A stretch of 64,000 nucleotides of DNA from Sulfitobacter sp. EhC04 (lineage in GTDB: Bacteria; Pseudomonadota; Alphaproteobacteria; Rhodobacterales; Rhodobacteraceae), in NCBI RefSeq assembly GCF_001650875.1, contig NZ_LXYI01000009.1, positions 1 through 64,000 on the forward strand. The letters run 5' to 3'. This document shows, piece by piece, positions 34,643 to 43,700 of this stretch; the stretch's first letter is position 1, and each line of letters starts with the position of its first letter. Under the pieces are notes generated by a model. It had not been told where the DNA came from and searched no databases. It saw only the letters and a list, made by a program, of their open reading frames with translations. A program made the position numbers and the translations under genes.

Positions 34643-35230
34643 TCAGTCAGCTTTCATCGCCTCGACAGAGATGTTCACCTGAACCTCGTCGCTGATATAG
34701 GGTGCAAATGCACCAAGCTCGAAGTCGGAGCGCACGATGGTGGTGGTCGCATCGAAACCGGCCCAGGGCTTGCCCGCTTGCGGGTGGTCGCCAAGCTGGT
34801 TCAGCTTCGCATCCAGAACCACCGATTTGGTCACGTCGTTCATGGTCAGATCGCCGGTGATCTTTGCCGTATCCTCGCCGGTCACTTCGATAGCGGTAGA
34901 GGTAAAGGTGATCATGTCGCCCTCTTCCGCGCCAAAGAAATCGGCGGACATGAAGTGATCCTTGCGCTGTTCCCACCCGGTGAACATCGACAGAACCGGC
35001 ATCGACACAGTGACGGAGGACGCGGCAGGGTCTTCCTGATCGAACATGATTTCACCCTCGAAACCCGAGAAGATGCCGTAGGTCGTGGAAAAGCCGAGGT
35101 GTTCATAGTTGAACATGACCTGCGAGTGGCTGGGGTCCAGCGTGTATTTTTCTGCGTTACTCGCCGTGTCGGCCGCCATTGCACCGGTTGCGCCAAGGGC
35201 CAGAGCCGCGGCAAACATCAAATTCTTCAT
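34643..35230 (-). CDS. Periplasmic YceI family protein
   Basis: 195 residues with a signal peptide (MKNLMFAAALALGATGAMA) and a YceI barrel: YTLDPSHSQVMFNYEHLGFSTTYGIFSGFEGEIMFD, HFMSADFFGAEEGDMITFTST, LTMNDVTKSVVLDAKLN. YceI proteins bind polyisoprenoid or quinone-like lipids in the periplasm. It converges on the b561-YceI fusion, whose C-terminal domain is of the same family, so the two may exchange the same ligand. Confidence 0.92.
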   Translation of the reverse strand: MKNLMFAAALALGATGAMAADTASNAEKYTLDPSHSQVMFNYEHLGFSTTYGIFSGFEGEIMFDQEDPAASSVTVSMPVLSMFTGWEQRKDHFMSADFFGAEEGDMITFTSTAIEVTGEDTAKITGDLTMNDVTKSVVLDAKLNQLGDHPQAGKPWAGFDATTTIVRSDFELGAFAPYISDEVQVNISVEAMKAD

Positions 35231-35445
35231 AAGTTACTCCTGAGGGTCTTTGTTGATCGTTGTGGCGACAGATGTGCGTCTTGCCGCAGCAGAATCAACT
35301 CAACATCTCCTCACAGAGTCTGCGCGCCAGCAAACAATTGCCATTTGAAGAACTTCAGCTCTGCGCAGCAAACTGTCGCGGATTGACGGCGGCACCCGGC
35401 CCGCTGGGCCGTTCGCCAATGTCTGTTTTCAAATGGATTTTCTGC

Positions 35446-35937
35446 TCAGGCGATCTTGCCTGCGTCGCGCAGGCCGTTGACCAGGCTGTTGCGCAGGGTT
35501 GCGTCGGTCAGGGTTGCGACGGCCAGCAATATGCCTTGCGCATCCCACAAACGGACAACCGCGCCATTGACCTCGGCCGCGCGCAGGTCGGCAAAGGCGC
35601 AGCTTGTCAGCACCTCCCGCTCACCATATCCGCCCGGACGCACCAGGCTGACCGTGCGGCGGATCGTGTCAATCTCGACCTCCGGCGCATCGGGCTTGGC
35701 ACTGGCCAGCATCATGCCCAGGCCCGCCACCACCGCCGCCACGGACAACAGCAATCTGAACAACATCACATCCGACTGCGCGGTGGCGGGCGCAAGCCAG
35801 ATCACGAATGCCGCCAGAAACAGCCCCGCACCAACAATCCGTTGCAGGGTGCGGGCCAGCATCCTGCCCCCGTCCACCATGGATGCGGGTTCGCGCATGG
35901 TTGCGCCGCCTTTTGTGAAATCTGCTGCTGCCGTCAT
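35446..35937 (-). CDS. Membrane-anchored protein, unknown
   Basis: About 163 residues from ATG 35937, which has AAGGA eight bases upstream. Two spans (IVGAGLFLAAFVIWLAPATAQ and VMLFRLLLSVAAVVAGLGMMLAS) are followed by a small cytosolic or periplasmic beta-rich domain (EVEIDTIRRTVSLVRPGGYGEREVLTSCAFADLRAAEVNGAVVRLWDAQGILLAV) that resembles a minimal PH-like fold. I do not recognise the family. Longer in-frame starts would translate a 15-bp tandem repeat and are not supported. Confidence 0.65.
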   Translation of the reverse strand: MTAAADFTKGGATMREPASMVDGGRMLARTLQRIVGAGLFLAAFVIWLAPATAQSDVMLFRLLLSVAAVVAGLGMMLASAKPDAPEVEIDTIRRTVSLVRPGGYGEREVLTSCAFADLRAAEVNGAVVRLWDAQGILLAVATLTDATLRNSLVNGLRDAGKIA

Positions 35938-36297
35938 CTGCCCAATCCTTGATTTGGTTGGCCCTGATTTGGTTGGCCCTGGTTTGGTTAGCCGTGGTTT
36001 GGTTGGCCTCTGTCTGGTTGGATTGATGCTGCAGAACGAATTGGGCCAAAGCTGGGCAGACCCGCGGCGCGGGTCGGGCCATGTTGAGACCGCCCAGCCA
36101 AAACCGGCAAAGTCGACACGCTTTTGCGATTGCGAAGAAGGGTTTCCTTCGCTAATCCTGCCGCAGGTCCGGCCACCTGCTGCTCGCAGACGCAAGTCAC
36201 GGTGAAGGTCGCGTTACATTCCTGACCTCACATGCACTTCGCAGGTCGGCAAGGCGAGCACCCTCCCCCATGTGAAGCAGCTTGCGAGGACCGCACA
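35938..36297. other. Divergent upstream region of the membrane protein and MATE genes
   Basis: This 360-base gap holds promoters for both flanking genes and the 15-bp tandem repeat at 35951-36025. No other gene is supported. The right part is ordinary GC-rich sequence without a clear operator. Confidence 0.4.
35951..36025. repeat. Five 15-bp tandem repeats
   Basis: Units of the form gatttggttggccct are repeated five times from 35951 to 36025. The first two are identical and the next three diverge stepwise. The unit length is a multiple of three and is open on the minus strand (repeats of Thr-Lys-Pro), but it lies upstream of the chosen start of the 35446-35937 gene. Such arrays vary in copy number. 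Confidence 0.8.
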
Positions 36298-37716
36298 ATG
36301 ACGAACCCTGCGACGAAATCTGCGTCGAACCCTGCTCCAAATCCATTCACACATGGCCCGCTTGGCCCGATCTTTGCCCGAACCGCCCTGCCCATCATCT
36401 TTGTCATGGGGATGAACGGGTTGCTGGCTGTCGTGGACGCCATTTTCCTGGGCCGCTATGTCGGGGCCGACGCACTCAGCGCCGTGACCCTGGTGTTCCC
36501 GCTCTATATGGTGATCGTCGCGCTGGCGACGCTGGTCTCCAACGGCATGTCCAGCATCCTTGCCCGTCATCTCGGTGCGGGCAACCGGGCCGGGGCCGCC
36601 CAAGTCTTTGTCGGGGCGCATGGGCTGGCCCTGCTGATGAGCGGGGTGCTGATGCTGCTCTACCTGCTGTTCGGTGGGATCGTGACCCTGGCCCTGGCCT
36701 CCGGGTCCGGCGCGCTGGCCGACATGGGCCAGACCTACCTTGGCATTACAGTGTTCATGTCGCCGCTGCTGTTGGTCCTTGGGGTCAATTCCGATGCGCT
36801 GCGCAACGAAGGGCGCGTGGGCCTGATGGCCGCGATGAGCCTGCTGGTGTCGCTGTCGAACATCGGGTTCAACTACATCCTGATCGCCCTTCTGGGATGG
36901 GGCGTGGCAGGCTCCGCCCTGGGCACCGCGCTGGCGCAACTGCTGGCGCTCTGCATCATCATCGGGTTTCGAAGCATTGGCCGCACCGAGTTGCGCCCCG
37001 GCCTGCTGCTGCGCATCCCGCTTACCGCCTGCTGGGGCCGCATTCTGGCACTGGGGGCACCGCAAAGCCTGAATTTCATCGGCATTTCGCTCAGTTCCGC
37101 TGCGGTGATCGTGGCGCTGCAACTGGTCAACACGCCGGTCTATGAAACCACGGTTGCGGCCTTTGGCATCCTGACCCGTGTGATGACCTTTGCCTTCCTG
37201 CCGCTGCTGGGGCTGACCCATGCGCTGCAAACCATCGTCGGCAACAATTATGGCGCGCGGGAATGGGCGCGCTCTGACAGCGGGCTGCGGATCGGTCTTG
37301 GCGTCGCGTTCATATATTGCGCGGCGATGCAGGCGGCCTTTGTGACCATGCCGGACACCATCGCAAGCCTCTTTGTCACCGAACCGGCGGTCATCGCTGA
37401 ATTCGCGCGCATCCTGCCGGTGAACACGTCGATGCTGTGGCTGTCCGGGCCGCTGATCGTGATTGCCTCCTATTTCCAGGCCATCGGCAATGCCACACGC
37501 GCGGCCCTTCTGGGCCTGACCAAAAGCTATGCGTTCGGCCTGCCGCTGACATTCTGCCTGCCACTGATCTGGGGCGAACCCGCGATCTGGCTTGCAGGAC
37601 CACTGGCAGAGCTGATGATGGCCCTGCTGACCCTTGCAGTGCTGCATCAGACGGTATCGGCGCTTGGCCTGCGCCGGGGTCTGTTCGCCGCACAGCGCGG
37701 CAGGCAGCCAGCCTGA
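36298..37716 (+). CDS. MATE family efflux transporter
   Basis: 472 residues with twelve hydrophobic spans in two halves, in the MatE pattern: GPIFARTALPIIFVMGMNGLLAVVDAIFLGRYVGADALSAV at the start, STLVSNGMSSILARHLGAGN-like loop (LVSNGMSSILARHLGAGNR), and in the second half APQSLNFIGISLSSAAVIVAL and GNNYGAREW. MATE exporters expel cationic drugs or metabolites against Na+ or H+. The ATG at 36298 has GAGGA eight bases upstream; longer starts lack support. Confidence 0.9.
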   Translation: MTNPATKSASNPAPNPFTHGPLGPIFARTALPIIFVMGMNGLLAVVDAIFLGRYVGADALSAVTLVFPLYMVIVALATLVSNGMSSILARHLGAGNRAGAAQVFVGAHGLALLMSGVLMLLYLLFGGIVTLALASGSGALADMGQTYLGITVFMSPLLLVLGVNSDALRNEGRVGLMAAMSLLVSLSNIGFNYILIALLGWGVAGSALGTALAQLLALCIIIGFRSIGRTELRPGLLLRIPLTACWGRILALGAPQSLNFIGISLSSAAVIVALQLVNTPVYETTVAAFGILTRVMTFAFLPLLGLTHALQTIVGNNYGAREWARSDSGLRIGLGVAFIYCAAMQAAFVTMPDTIASLFVTEPAVIAEFARILPVNTSMLWLSGPLIVIASYFQAIGNATRAALLGLTKSYAFGLPLTFCLPLIWGEPAIWLAGPLAELMMALLTLAVLHQTVSALGLRRGLFAAQRGRQPA

Positions 37717-37871
37717 CATGAAAAACGGCGCGGGGCGCTTGCCCTGCGCCGCAAACCGTGTATATCGGCCCTTCCTTTGCACATCTGTTGAACCGCGCAG
37801 TCTCTCGTGGTGGGGCCGCAAGGGATACTGCCCCGCCTATGAAATGCGCCTTGATATAAATAGGAGACCGC

Positions 37872-38225
37872 ATGCCGCTATATGAGCATGTCATGATTGC
37901 GCGTCAGGATCTGTCCAACACGCAAGCCGAAGGCCTTATCGAACATTTTGGCACCGTCCTGTCCGACAACGGCGGGAAACTCGTGGATAGCGAGTACTGG
38001 GGCGTCAAGACGATGGCCTACAAGATCAACAAGAACCGCAAGGGCCACTATGCCTTCCTGCGCTCGGATGCTCCTGCACCGGCCGTTCAGGAAATGGAAC
38101 GCCTGATGCGCCTGCACGACGACGTGATGCGCGTTTTGACCATCAAGGTCGACACCCACGCCGAACTGCCCTCCGTGCAGATGCAGAAACGCGACGAGCG
38201 CCCCGAGCGCCGTGAGCGCCGTTGA
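37872..38225 (+). CDS. rpsF: 30S ribosomal protein S6
   Basis: 117 residues with the S6 fold: LYEHVMIARQDLSNTQAEGL, GGKLVDSEYWGVKTMAYKINKNRKGHYAFLRSDAP, and VMRVLTIKVDTH. The C-terminal tail is rich in Arg and Glu (DERPERRERR), in place of the glutamate tail of enterobacteria. It is the first gene of rpsF-rpsR-rplI, with taggag before the start. The 155-base leader could hold an S6:S18 autoregulatory structure, not resolved here. Confidence 0.98.
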   Translation: MPLYEHVMIARQDLSNTQAEGLIEHFGTVLSDNGGKLVDSEYWGVKTMAYKINKNRKGHYAFLRSDAPAPAVQEMERLMRLHDDVMRVLTIKVDTHAELPSVQMQKRDERPERRERR

Positions 38226-38253
38226 TCAACGCTTGAAGAAAAGGACATAAACC

Positions 38254-38481
38254 ATGGCTGCAAAACCATTTTTCCGCCGTCGCAAGGTCTGCCCCTTCTC
38301 GGGCGACAACGCACCTGCGATCGACTACAAGGACACACGTCTGCTGCAACGCTACATCTCTGAGCGTGGCAAGATCGTTCCCTCCCGCATCACCGCAGTT
38401 TCTGCGAAAAAGCAGCGTGAACTGGCCCGTGCCATCAAACGCGCCCGCTTCCTCGCCCTGCTGCCCTACGCCGTCAAGTAA
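38254..38481 (+). CDS. rpsR: 30S ribosomal protein S18
   Basis: 75 residues, basic, with the S18 pattern: [67 protein letters not shown]. It forms a heterodimer with S6 on the 30S platform. It starts 28 bases after rpsF. Confidence 0.98.
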   Translation: MAAKPFFRRRKVCPFSGDNAPAIDYKDTRLLQRYISERGKIVPSRITAVSAKKQRELARAIKRARFLALLPYAVK

Positions 38482-38492
38482 GGAGAAAGCAC

Positions 38493-39131
38493 ATGCAAGT
38501 TATCCTTCTGGAACGTGTCGCCAAACTGGGTCAGATGGGCGAAGTCGTGGACGTAAAGCCCGGCTTTGCACGCAACTACCTGCTGCCGCAGGGCAAGGCG
38601 CTGTCGGCTTCCAAGGCCAACGTCGAAGCATTCGAGGCGCGCAAGTCGCAGCTTGAAGCCGAGAACCTGGAAACCAAGAAAGAAGCCGATCAGATGGCGG
38701 ACAAGCTGAACGGTCAGCAGTTCGTCGTGATTCGCTCCGCTTCCGACGCGGGCGCGCTTTACGGTTCCGTCACCACCCGTGACGCTGCCGATGCCGCAAC
38801 CGACGGTGGGTTCACCATCGACCGCAAACAGGTCGTGCTGAGCGCCCCGATCAAGGAACTGGGCCTGCACGATGTGCTGATCGTCCTGCACCCCGAGGTC
38901 GAAGCGACAATTCAACTGAACGTGGCCCGCTCACCCGAAGAGGCCGAGCTTCAGGCCTCCGGCAAATCCATCCAGGAAATGGCAGCCGAAGAAGAAGCGG
39001 CAGCCGATTTTGAAATTCAGGAGCTGTTCGACGATATCGGCGCAGCACAACTGGACGATCTGGACACGGACACCGATGCGGACGACGCACCTGCATCGGG
39101 CGATCAGGAAGACACCGCAGGCCGCGGCTAA
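38493..39131 (+). CDS. rplI: 50S ribosomal protein L9 with acidic extension
   Basis: The 212 residues exceed the usual 150. Residues 1-150 are standard L9 ([36 protein letters not shown], then a long helix and the C-domain [25 protein letters not shown]). The last 45-60 residues are a highly acidic tail ([38 protein letters not shown]), an extension seen in related alphaproteobacteria. It ends the operon before a strong terminator. Confidence 0.97.
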   Translation: MQVILLERVAKLGQMGEVVDVKPGFARNYLLPQGKALSASKANVEAFEARKSQLEAENLETKKEADQMADKLNGQQFVVIRSASDAGALYGSVTTRDAADAATDGGFTIDRKQVVLSAPIKELGLHDVLIVLHPEVEATIQLNVARSPEEAELQASGKSIQEMAAEEEAAADFEIQELFDDIGAAQLDDLDTDTDADDAPASGDQEDTAGRG

Positions 39132-39151
39132 GCCTTACCTGTCTGAAATTG

Positions 39152-39187
39152 AAACGCCGCGCGGAACATTCCGCGCGGCGTTTTTTT
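39152..39187 (+). terminator. Terminator of rpsF-rpsR-rplI
   Basis: aacgccgcgcggaa and ttccgcgcggcgtt are perfect 14-base arms around a one- or two-base turn, followed by seven T residues. Confidence 0.95.
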
Positions 39188-39399
39188 GTGTCCGGCATCC
39201 GGTGCCCGGCAGAACCGGCGTTTCTGTCACATTGCTGGCCCCGCTCAACAAGCGGAGGTTGATGCCTGTCGCAGTGACGCTCCGGTTGGGGGCCCACATG
39301 CCCCCCGGAGGCAAAGCACAAGCCGGGCTTTGGTTACCGGTGACTGACGGCAGCAAAATCCGCACAGCTCACCTCCCCACACATCGCAACAGCCGGTCC

Positions 39400-40923
39400 T
39401 CACCCCGGCGCGGCCCCCATCTCTCCGCTCAGGAAGGGCTCGGGGCTGTCCACCTCCTCCAGCTTCCTGCCACGAATCCACCAGAACCGCGTTCCCACAC
39501 GGCGCAGAAAACTGCGGTCGTGACTGACCAGCAGGCAGGAGGCCCCATGGGCGATCAACTCCTCTTCCAGCGCCTCCTGCCCTTCGATGTCCAGATGGTT
39601 CGTTGGCTCGTCGAGCAGGTAGAAATTCGGGTTCTTCAGCCGCAGGACCAGCATCGCCAGCCGCGCCTTTTGCCCGCCGGACAGCGCGCCGATCCGCTTG
39701 TCCTGCATCCCGATCTCAACACCCGCCCCGGCCAGCACCGCACGGGCACGCTGGTCGCCAATGTCGAAAGCGCCGGTAATGGCCGTCATCGGGGTATCGC
39801 GGTCGGAAAGCTGGCTCAGATGTTGGTCCGAACAGGCCGGGACAACCGATGGGGCGCATTTCACAGGGCCGCCCGCCCCCGCCAGCGCCTGTTCGATCAA
39901 GGTGATCAGCCGGGTCTTGCCGGTGCCATTGGCCCCCAGCAGAACAACCCGGTCACCGGGCAGGATCCATTTTTGCCCGGTCCTGTACAACAGGTCGCCG
40001 CCCGGCGTTTCCACCGCAACATCATCCAGTGTAATCAGTGCCTTGGCATGGGTTCCGCTGTTGGTCAGCCTGATGTCACCCGCGCTGCGTTCGTGATGCG
40101 CGGGACGTGCGGCGGCCTCCATCTGTGCCGCGCGTTCGGTCAACTGCCGGGTCTTGACCACCAGCAGATCAGAGCCGGAATTGACCCCGATGTTCTTCAG
40201 CTTGGCGGCCTGCCTGCGCAATTGCTGCGCCTTGTTCAGATCATTTGCAAAGCGCCGCTCATCGGCGGCATCGGCCTGATCCAGCGCCGCCCGCGCGGCG
40301 GTAAAGGGCAGTTGAATGACCCTCGACCGCTCGGCCCTCAGGAACAGGGTCCGATTGGTCGTCTCGTCCAGAAACGCCCGGTCATGGGATGTGGTCACAA
40401 CCGACACGTCGCGGGGCAAAGCGGCCAGCCAGTCCTGCAACAGCCCGATCCGATGCAGGTCCAGATGGTTCGTCGGCTCATCCAGCAACAGCACATCCGG
40501 TTCGGTGATCCAGACCGCCGCCAGCATCGCGCTGCGTTGCCAGCCGCCACTCAGCGCGCCCAGCACCTTGTGCTGCACCTCATAGGGCACCTTGAGATCG
40601 TCCAGCACCACATCGACGCGCCAGCTTTCATATTCCGCCTGTTCCGGGGGAAGCGCGGCCAGCACCCCGTCATAAAGCGTCTGGCCAAGGGCGTCTTCGG
40701 GCAGGTTCTGGGCAACATGGCCGACCCGCAGGCCGCGCGCGCGGGTGATGTCGCCGGTCGTGGGGTCGAATTCACCGGCCAGGCATTGCAGCAAGGTTGT
40801 CTTGCCGCGCCCGTTGGCGGCCACCAGACCGATACGGTCGCCCTTGGCGATGTTCAGGCACAGGTCGGAAAACAGCGGCGCGCCAAGGGTGACGCCCAAA
40901 GCGTTGATATTGATGATGGTCAT
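39400..40923 (-). CDS. ABC-F family ATPase
   Basis: A 507-residue soluble protein with two ABC domains and no membrane span. Domain one has Walker A GLVAANGRGKTTLL, signature LSGGWQRS and Walker B LLLDEPTNHLD; domain two has LLGANGTGKTRLI, LSGGQKARLAM and YLLDEPTNHLD. The linker is charged and helical (RFANDLNKAQQLRRQAAKLKN). ABC-F proteins act on ribosomes, in translation or in antibiotic protection. Which one applies here is unknown. The first signature has Trp where Gln is usual, which is worth noting. Confidence 0.9.
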   Translation of the reverse strand: MTIININALGVTLGAPLFSDLCLNIAKGDRIGLVAANGRGKTTLLQCLAGEFDPTTGDITRARGLRVGHVAQNLPEDALGQTLYDGVLAALPPEQAEYESWRVDVVLDDLKVPYEVQHKVLGALSGGWQRSAMLAAVWITEPDVLLLDEPTNHLDLHRIGLLQDWLAALPRDVSVVTTSHDRAFLDETTNRTLFLRAERSRVIQLPFTAARAALDQADAADERRFANDLNKAQQLRRQAAKLKNIGVNSGSDLLVVKTRQLTERAAQMEAAARPAHHERSAGDIRLTNSGTHAKALITLDDVAVETPGGDLLYRTGQKWILPGDRVVLLGANGTGKTRLITLIEQALAGAGGPVKCAPSVVPACSDQHLSQLSDRDTPMTAITGAFDIGDQRARAVLAGAGVEIGMQDKRIGALSGGQKARLAMLVLRLKNPNFYLLDEPTNHLDIEGQEALEEELIAHGASCLLVSHDRSFLRRVGTRFWWIRGRKLEEVDSPEPFLSGEMGAAPG

Positions 40924-41341
40924 GGGATTCTCTGGTCAAACAAAGGGGTGCCGCAACGCGGCCCTGGGCAGGCAGATCGAAGTCGCGTCTCTGACCAGCC
41001 CTGCAAACGGATTTACAGGGCGAAACGGGGTCCATGCTGAAGTCGGCGGATGATACGCATGTTCAGCTTGTGCCCTCCCCTTGTGAATGTTGACCGATGC
41101 CGAAAGTCTAGAAAATCCGGTTGCAAAGTGCAAGTTTCAGGGGGCGAAGCCCCGCCATCTGAATTGCCGGACCTGTCGCAGACACCGGTTGGTCTGGCTT
41201 CTTCTCCCCTGCTTTGCAGGGCTTTTGGGCCGATTCCCGCGCATCCCCTTGCGACTTCCCGCGCATTGCGGAACTGCGCACTTGCCTGAAAACCCTCCCC
41301 CGGTAGGTTCTGCGCAGTTGCCACAATCGCGAATCCTGAAA
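40924..41341. other. Divergent spacer between ABC-F and transglycosylase genes
   Basis: This 418-base gap carries no coding region I can support. It must hold promoters for both flanking genes. Some ABC-F resistance genes have regulatory leaders with small peptides; I looked for one and found no convincing short reading frame with a ribosome site. Confidence 0.4.
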
Positions 41342-41821
41342 ATGTTTCATCACACCCGTCGCGCCGCGCTGGCCTTGCTTTGCGCCGCTGCCGTCTCTGC
41401 CTGTGCCGCCGCGCCAGAGGTCAAGCCCGCACCGCGCCTTGCCATTCCGCTGCATCCCAACGAGACCCCGGAACTGCGGCAAAAGATCAACTACTGGGCC
41501 GATCACTATGAATTGCCGCGCCCGCTGGTGCATCGCCTTGCAATCCGCGAAAGCACCCACAACCCCAAGGCGCGCAATGGCCCCTATTACGGCCTGTTGC
41601 AGATCCTGCCCGCCACCGCCCGGTCGATGGGCTTTCAGGGCGCGCCTGGCGAGCTTCTGGATGCCGATACCAATCTTGAATATGCGCTGAAATACCTGCG
41701 CGGGGCCTGGCTGCTTTCGGACGGTGACCAGGGGACGGCCATCAAATGGTACGCGCGCGGCTACTATTACGAGGCCAAGCGACGCGGCATGCTGGTCGAG
41801 ACCGGGCTGCGCAGCGGCTGA
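41342..41821 (+). CDS. Lipoprotein lytic transglycosylase (SLT domain)
   Basis: 159 residues. A signal peptide with lipobox VSAC (Cys at about residue 20) anchors it to a membrane. The SLT domain has the catalytic Glu in LAIRESTHNPKARNG, the GLLQILPATARSMGF motif, and NLEYALKYLRGAWLLSDGDQGTAIKWYARGYYYEAKRRG. It cleaves the MurNAc-GlcNAc bond to leave a 1,6-anhydro end. It is small for the class and lacks extra domains. Confidence 0.9.
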   Translation: MFHHTRRAALALLCAAAVSACAAAPEVKPAPRLAIPLHPNETPELRQKINYWADHYELPRPLVHRLAIRESTHNPKARNGPYYGLLQILPATARSMGFQGAPGELLDADTNLEYALKYLRGAWLLSDGDQGTAIKWYARGYYYEAKRRGMLVETGLRSG

Positions 41822-41947
41822 TCCTCACCACCCCGGACGATATTTTCATCCGCCCCTTGAAGCAGGTCCCCCCTGCCATGATCTTGGCGATACCGGGCGG
41901 CGTGGTGATCGGCACCGCGTCTTTCCCGGTCTTTCCGGGACATCCAA

Positions 41948-42871
41948 ATGATTGACCTATCGCTTATCGCAATCGGCTTTGCCGGGCTTCTTCTGGGCGG
42001 CAACTGGCTGGTGGACGGGGCGGTAGGCCTGGCCACCCGCTGGGGCGTGTCGCCGCTGGTGATCGGGCTGACACTGGTGGGTTTCGGCACCTCGATGCCG
42101 GAACTGGTGACATCTGTACAGGCCGCCCTTGCAGGCTCTCCCGGCATTGCGATCGGCAATGTGGTGGGCAGCAATATCGCCAATATTCTGCTGATCCTGG
42201 GCCTGACCTGCGCGCTGAGCCCGATGGCGGTGGCCAGGGGGACGCTGCAGCGTGACGGGACGGTCATGCTGGGGGCCACGCTTGCGGCGCTTGCGCTGGT
42301 GCTCTGGGGCAACATCAACCGGCCCATGGGGCTGCTGCTGGTCGCGGGGCTTGCGCTGTACCTCGTCACTGCCCTGCGGCGCGGTGACAGCGATGCAGCC
42401 TGCATCAGTGACATGCCCACCCCGCCGCTCTGGCGCGGCCTGGTCGCGGTGCTGGCCGGTCTGGTCGTGACAATCCTTGCCGCACGCGCCCTTGTCACCG
42501 GCGCGGTTGCAGTGGCCGCGTCCTGGGGCGTGTCCGAGGCGCTGATCGGTGTGACCATCGTGGCGGTCGGCACCTCCCTGCCCGAACTGGTGACTTCGCT
42601 TGTCGCCGCGCGCAAGGGGCAGGCCGATATGGCCTTTGGCAATATCATCGGCAGCAACATCTTCAATGTGCTGGGCATTCTCGGCGTCACCGCGATGGTG
42701 CGCCCGATGCAGGTGCCTGCGCAATTCATCGCGCTGGACATCTGGGTGATGACGGGTGCCGCGCTGGTGGTCCTGATCATGGGGGCCACGGGTCGGAGGA
42801 TCAGCCGGGGCGAAGGGGCGACCCTGCTCGCGGGCTATGCCGCCTATACCGGGCTGCTGATCCTCGGCTGA
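41948..42871 (+). CDS. Calcium/sodium antiporter, CaCA family (YrbG-like)
   Basis: 307 residues with ten spans in two inverted repeats. Each repeat has the alpha motif: GFGTSMPELVTSVQAALAG with GNVVGSNIANILLILG in the first half, and AVGTSLPELVTSLVAARKG with GNIIGSNIFNVLGILG in the second. These supply the acidic residues that bind Ca2+ and Na+ (or H+). It is an inner-membrane exchanger and stands alone between the transglycosylase and the nitroreductase genes. Confidence 0.95.
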   Translation: MIDLSLIAIGFAGLLLGGNWLVDGAVGLATRWGVSPLVIGLTLVGFGTSMPELVTSVQAALAGSPGIAIGNVVGSNIANILLILGLTCALSPMAVARGTLQRDGTVMLGATLAALALVLWGNINRPMGLLLVAGLALYLVTALRRGDSDAACISDMPTPPLWRGLVAVLAGLVVTILAARALVTGAVAVAASWGVSEALIGVTIVAVGTSLPELVTSLVAARKGQADMAFGNIIGSNIFNVLGILGVTAMVRPMQVPAQFIALDIWVMTGAALVVLIMGATGRRISRGEGATLLAGYAAYTGLLILG

Positions 42872-42874
42872 GGG

Positions 42875-43552
42875 TCAGTCGAAGCCAACAAACCGCGCAA
42901 CCTCATCGATCCCGCGCCGGTGGGAGCGCACGGCATTGGCGGAAAAGCTGTCGTCGGGCCAGCCCATCGCAACACAGGTCAGGATGACCTGATCATCGGG
43001 GATCTGCGCATGTTCGCGCACCACGGGCGATTGCATGATGCCCTGCCCGTTGATCACGGTGCCCAGCCCCCTGCTCCAGGCCGCCAGCACCAGACCATAG
43101 GTCACGGCCCCCAGATCGAAATGCGCGATCGTCCCCTTGTCGGTCAGGCTCTTGTCAAAGCAGACGACAATAGACACCGGCGCATCGAACTGGCGAAAGC
43201 CGCGCATGACCCAGTCCTGCCGCCGCACCTTGTCGTCGCGTTCGATCCCCATAGCCCCGAAAAGCTGCTTTGCAATCTCAACCTGGCGGTCGCGGTGAAC
43301 ACCCTCATAGGCCCCGTGGTCACTGATCTCGCGCTGGGGCGGCACGCCGCCCAGCATGCGGGTCGAATTGCCCTCCCGCACTTTCGCCAGCGGCTCGCCG
43401 GTCAGCACATGCAGGTGCCAGGGCTGGGTGTTCATGGAGGACGGCGCGCGCATCGCCAGCGCAATGATCTCTTCCAGAAGGGCGCGCGGCACGGGATCAT
43501 TGGTGAACCCCCGGATGCTGCGCCGCTCCAGCATGGCCTCTTCAAGTTCCAT
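42875..43552 (-). CDS. Nitroreductase family protein
   Basis: 225 residues of the FMN-dependent nitroreductase fold: ERRSIRGFTNDPVPRALLEEIIALAMRAPSSMNTQPWHLHVLTG, then DLGAVTYGLVLAAWSRGLGTVINGQG and VAMGWPDD near the end. The motif RRSIRxF and the APSSMNTQPW loop bind FMN. The physiological substrate is unknown. ATG 43552 matches family starts and has a G-rich ribosome site; a longer frame to 43621 is possible. It ends three bases from the antiporter gene (convergent). Confidence 0.88.
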   Translation of the reverse strand: MELEEAMLERRSIRGFTNDPVPRALLEEIIALAMRAPSSMNTQPWHLHVLTGEPLAKVREGNSTRMLGGVPPQREISDHGAYEGVHRDRQVEIAKQLFGAMGIERDDKVRRQDWVMRGFRQFDAPVSIVVCFDKSLTDKGTIAHFDLGAVTYGLVLAAWSRGLGTVINGQGIMQSPVVREHAQIPDDQVILTCVAMGWPDDSFSANAVRSHRRGIDEVARFVGFD

Positions 43553-43642
43553 CTGCTGCCGCCCCCCTGACTGACTGGGCACAGATTTCCCCAGCCCGGA
43601 AGCGAGGTCAATCGACGGCATCCGTAACGTGGCGGCACAGGC

Positions 43643-43686
43643 CCGGACTTTTCAAAAAGTCCGGACCGATTTTTTCGAAAAAATCG
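43643..43686. repeat. Two adjacent perfect hairpins
   Basis: ccggactttt / aaaagtccgg (43643-43664, two-base loop) is followed directly by cgattttttcg-type palindrome cgatttttt / aaaaaatcg (43667-43686, loop cg). They lie between tig and the nitroreductase gene. The second, with its A/T-rich arms, is unusual in this GC-rich DNA. Confidence 0.75.
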
Positions 43687-43700
43687 CCCCTCAAACGCAA

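Noticed and set aside
36214..37821. A 535-codon minus-strand frame opposite the MATE exporter gene
   Set aside because: It is rich in Gln, His and Arg with no hydrophobic or domain pattern. The plus-strand protein has clear MATE motifs.
37717..37871. S6:S18 autoregulatory leader ahead of rpsF
   Set aside because: Such leaders are known, but I could not fold this region into the required bulged stem by eye, so it is not listed.
39010..41040. A 676-codon plus-strand frame spanning the end of rplI and the antisense of the ABC-F gene
   Set aside because: Its composition is that of an antisense frame, and it crosses the strong rplI terminator. The minus-strand ABC-F protein has all ATPase motifs.
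40924..41341. Leader-peptide attenuator for the ABC-F gene
   Set aside because: No short frame with a ribosome site followed by alternative hairpins was found.
43643..43686. Possible small RNA gene from the stacked hairpins
   Set aside because: No promoter could be placed, and the hairpins are explained as 3'-end structures of convergent genes.
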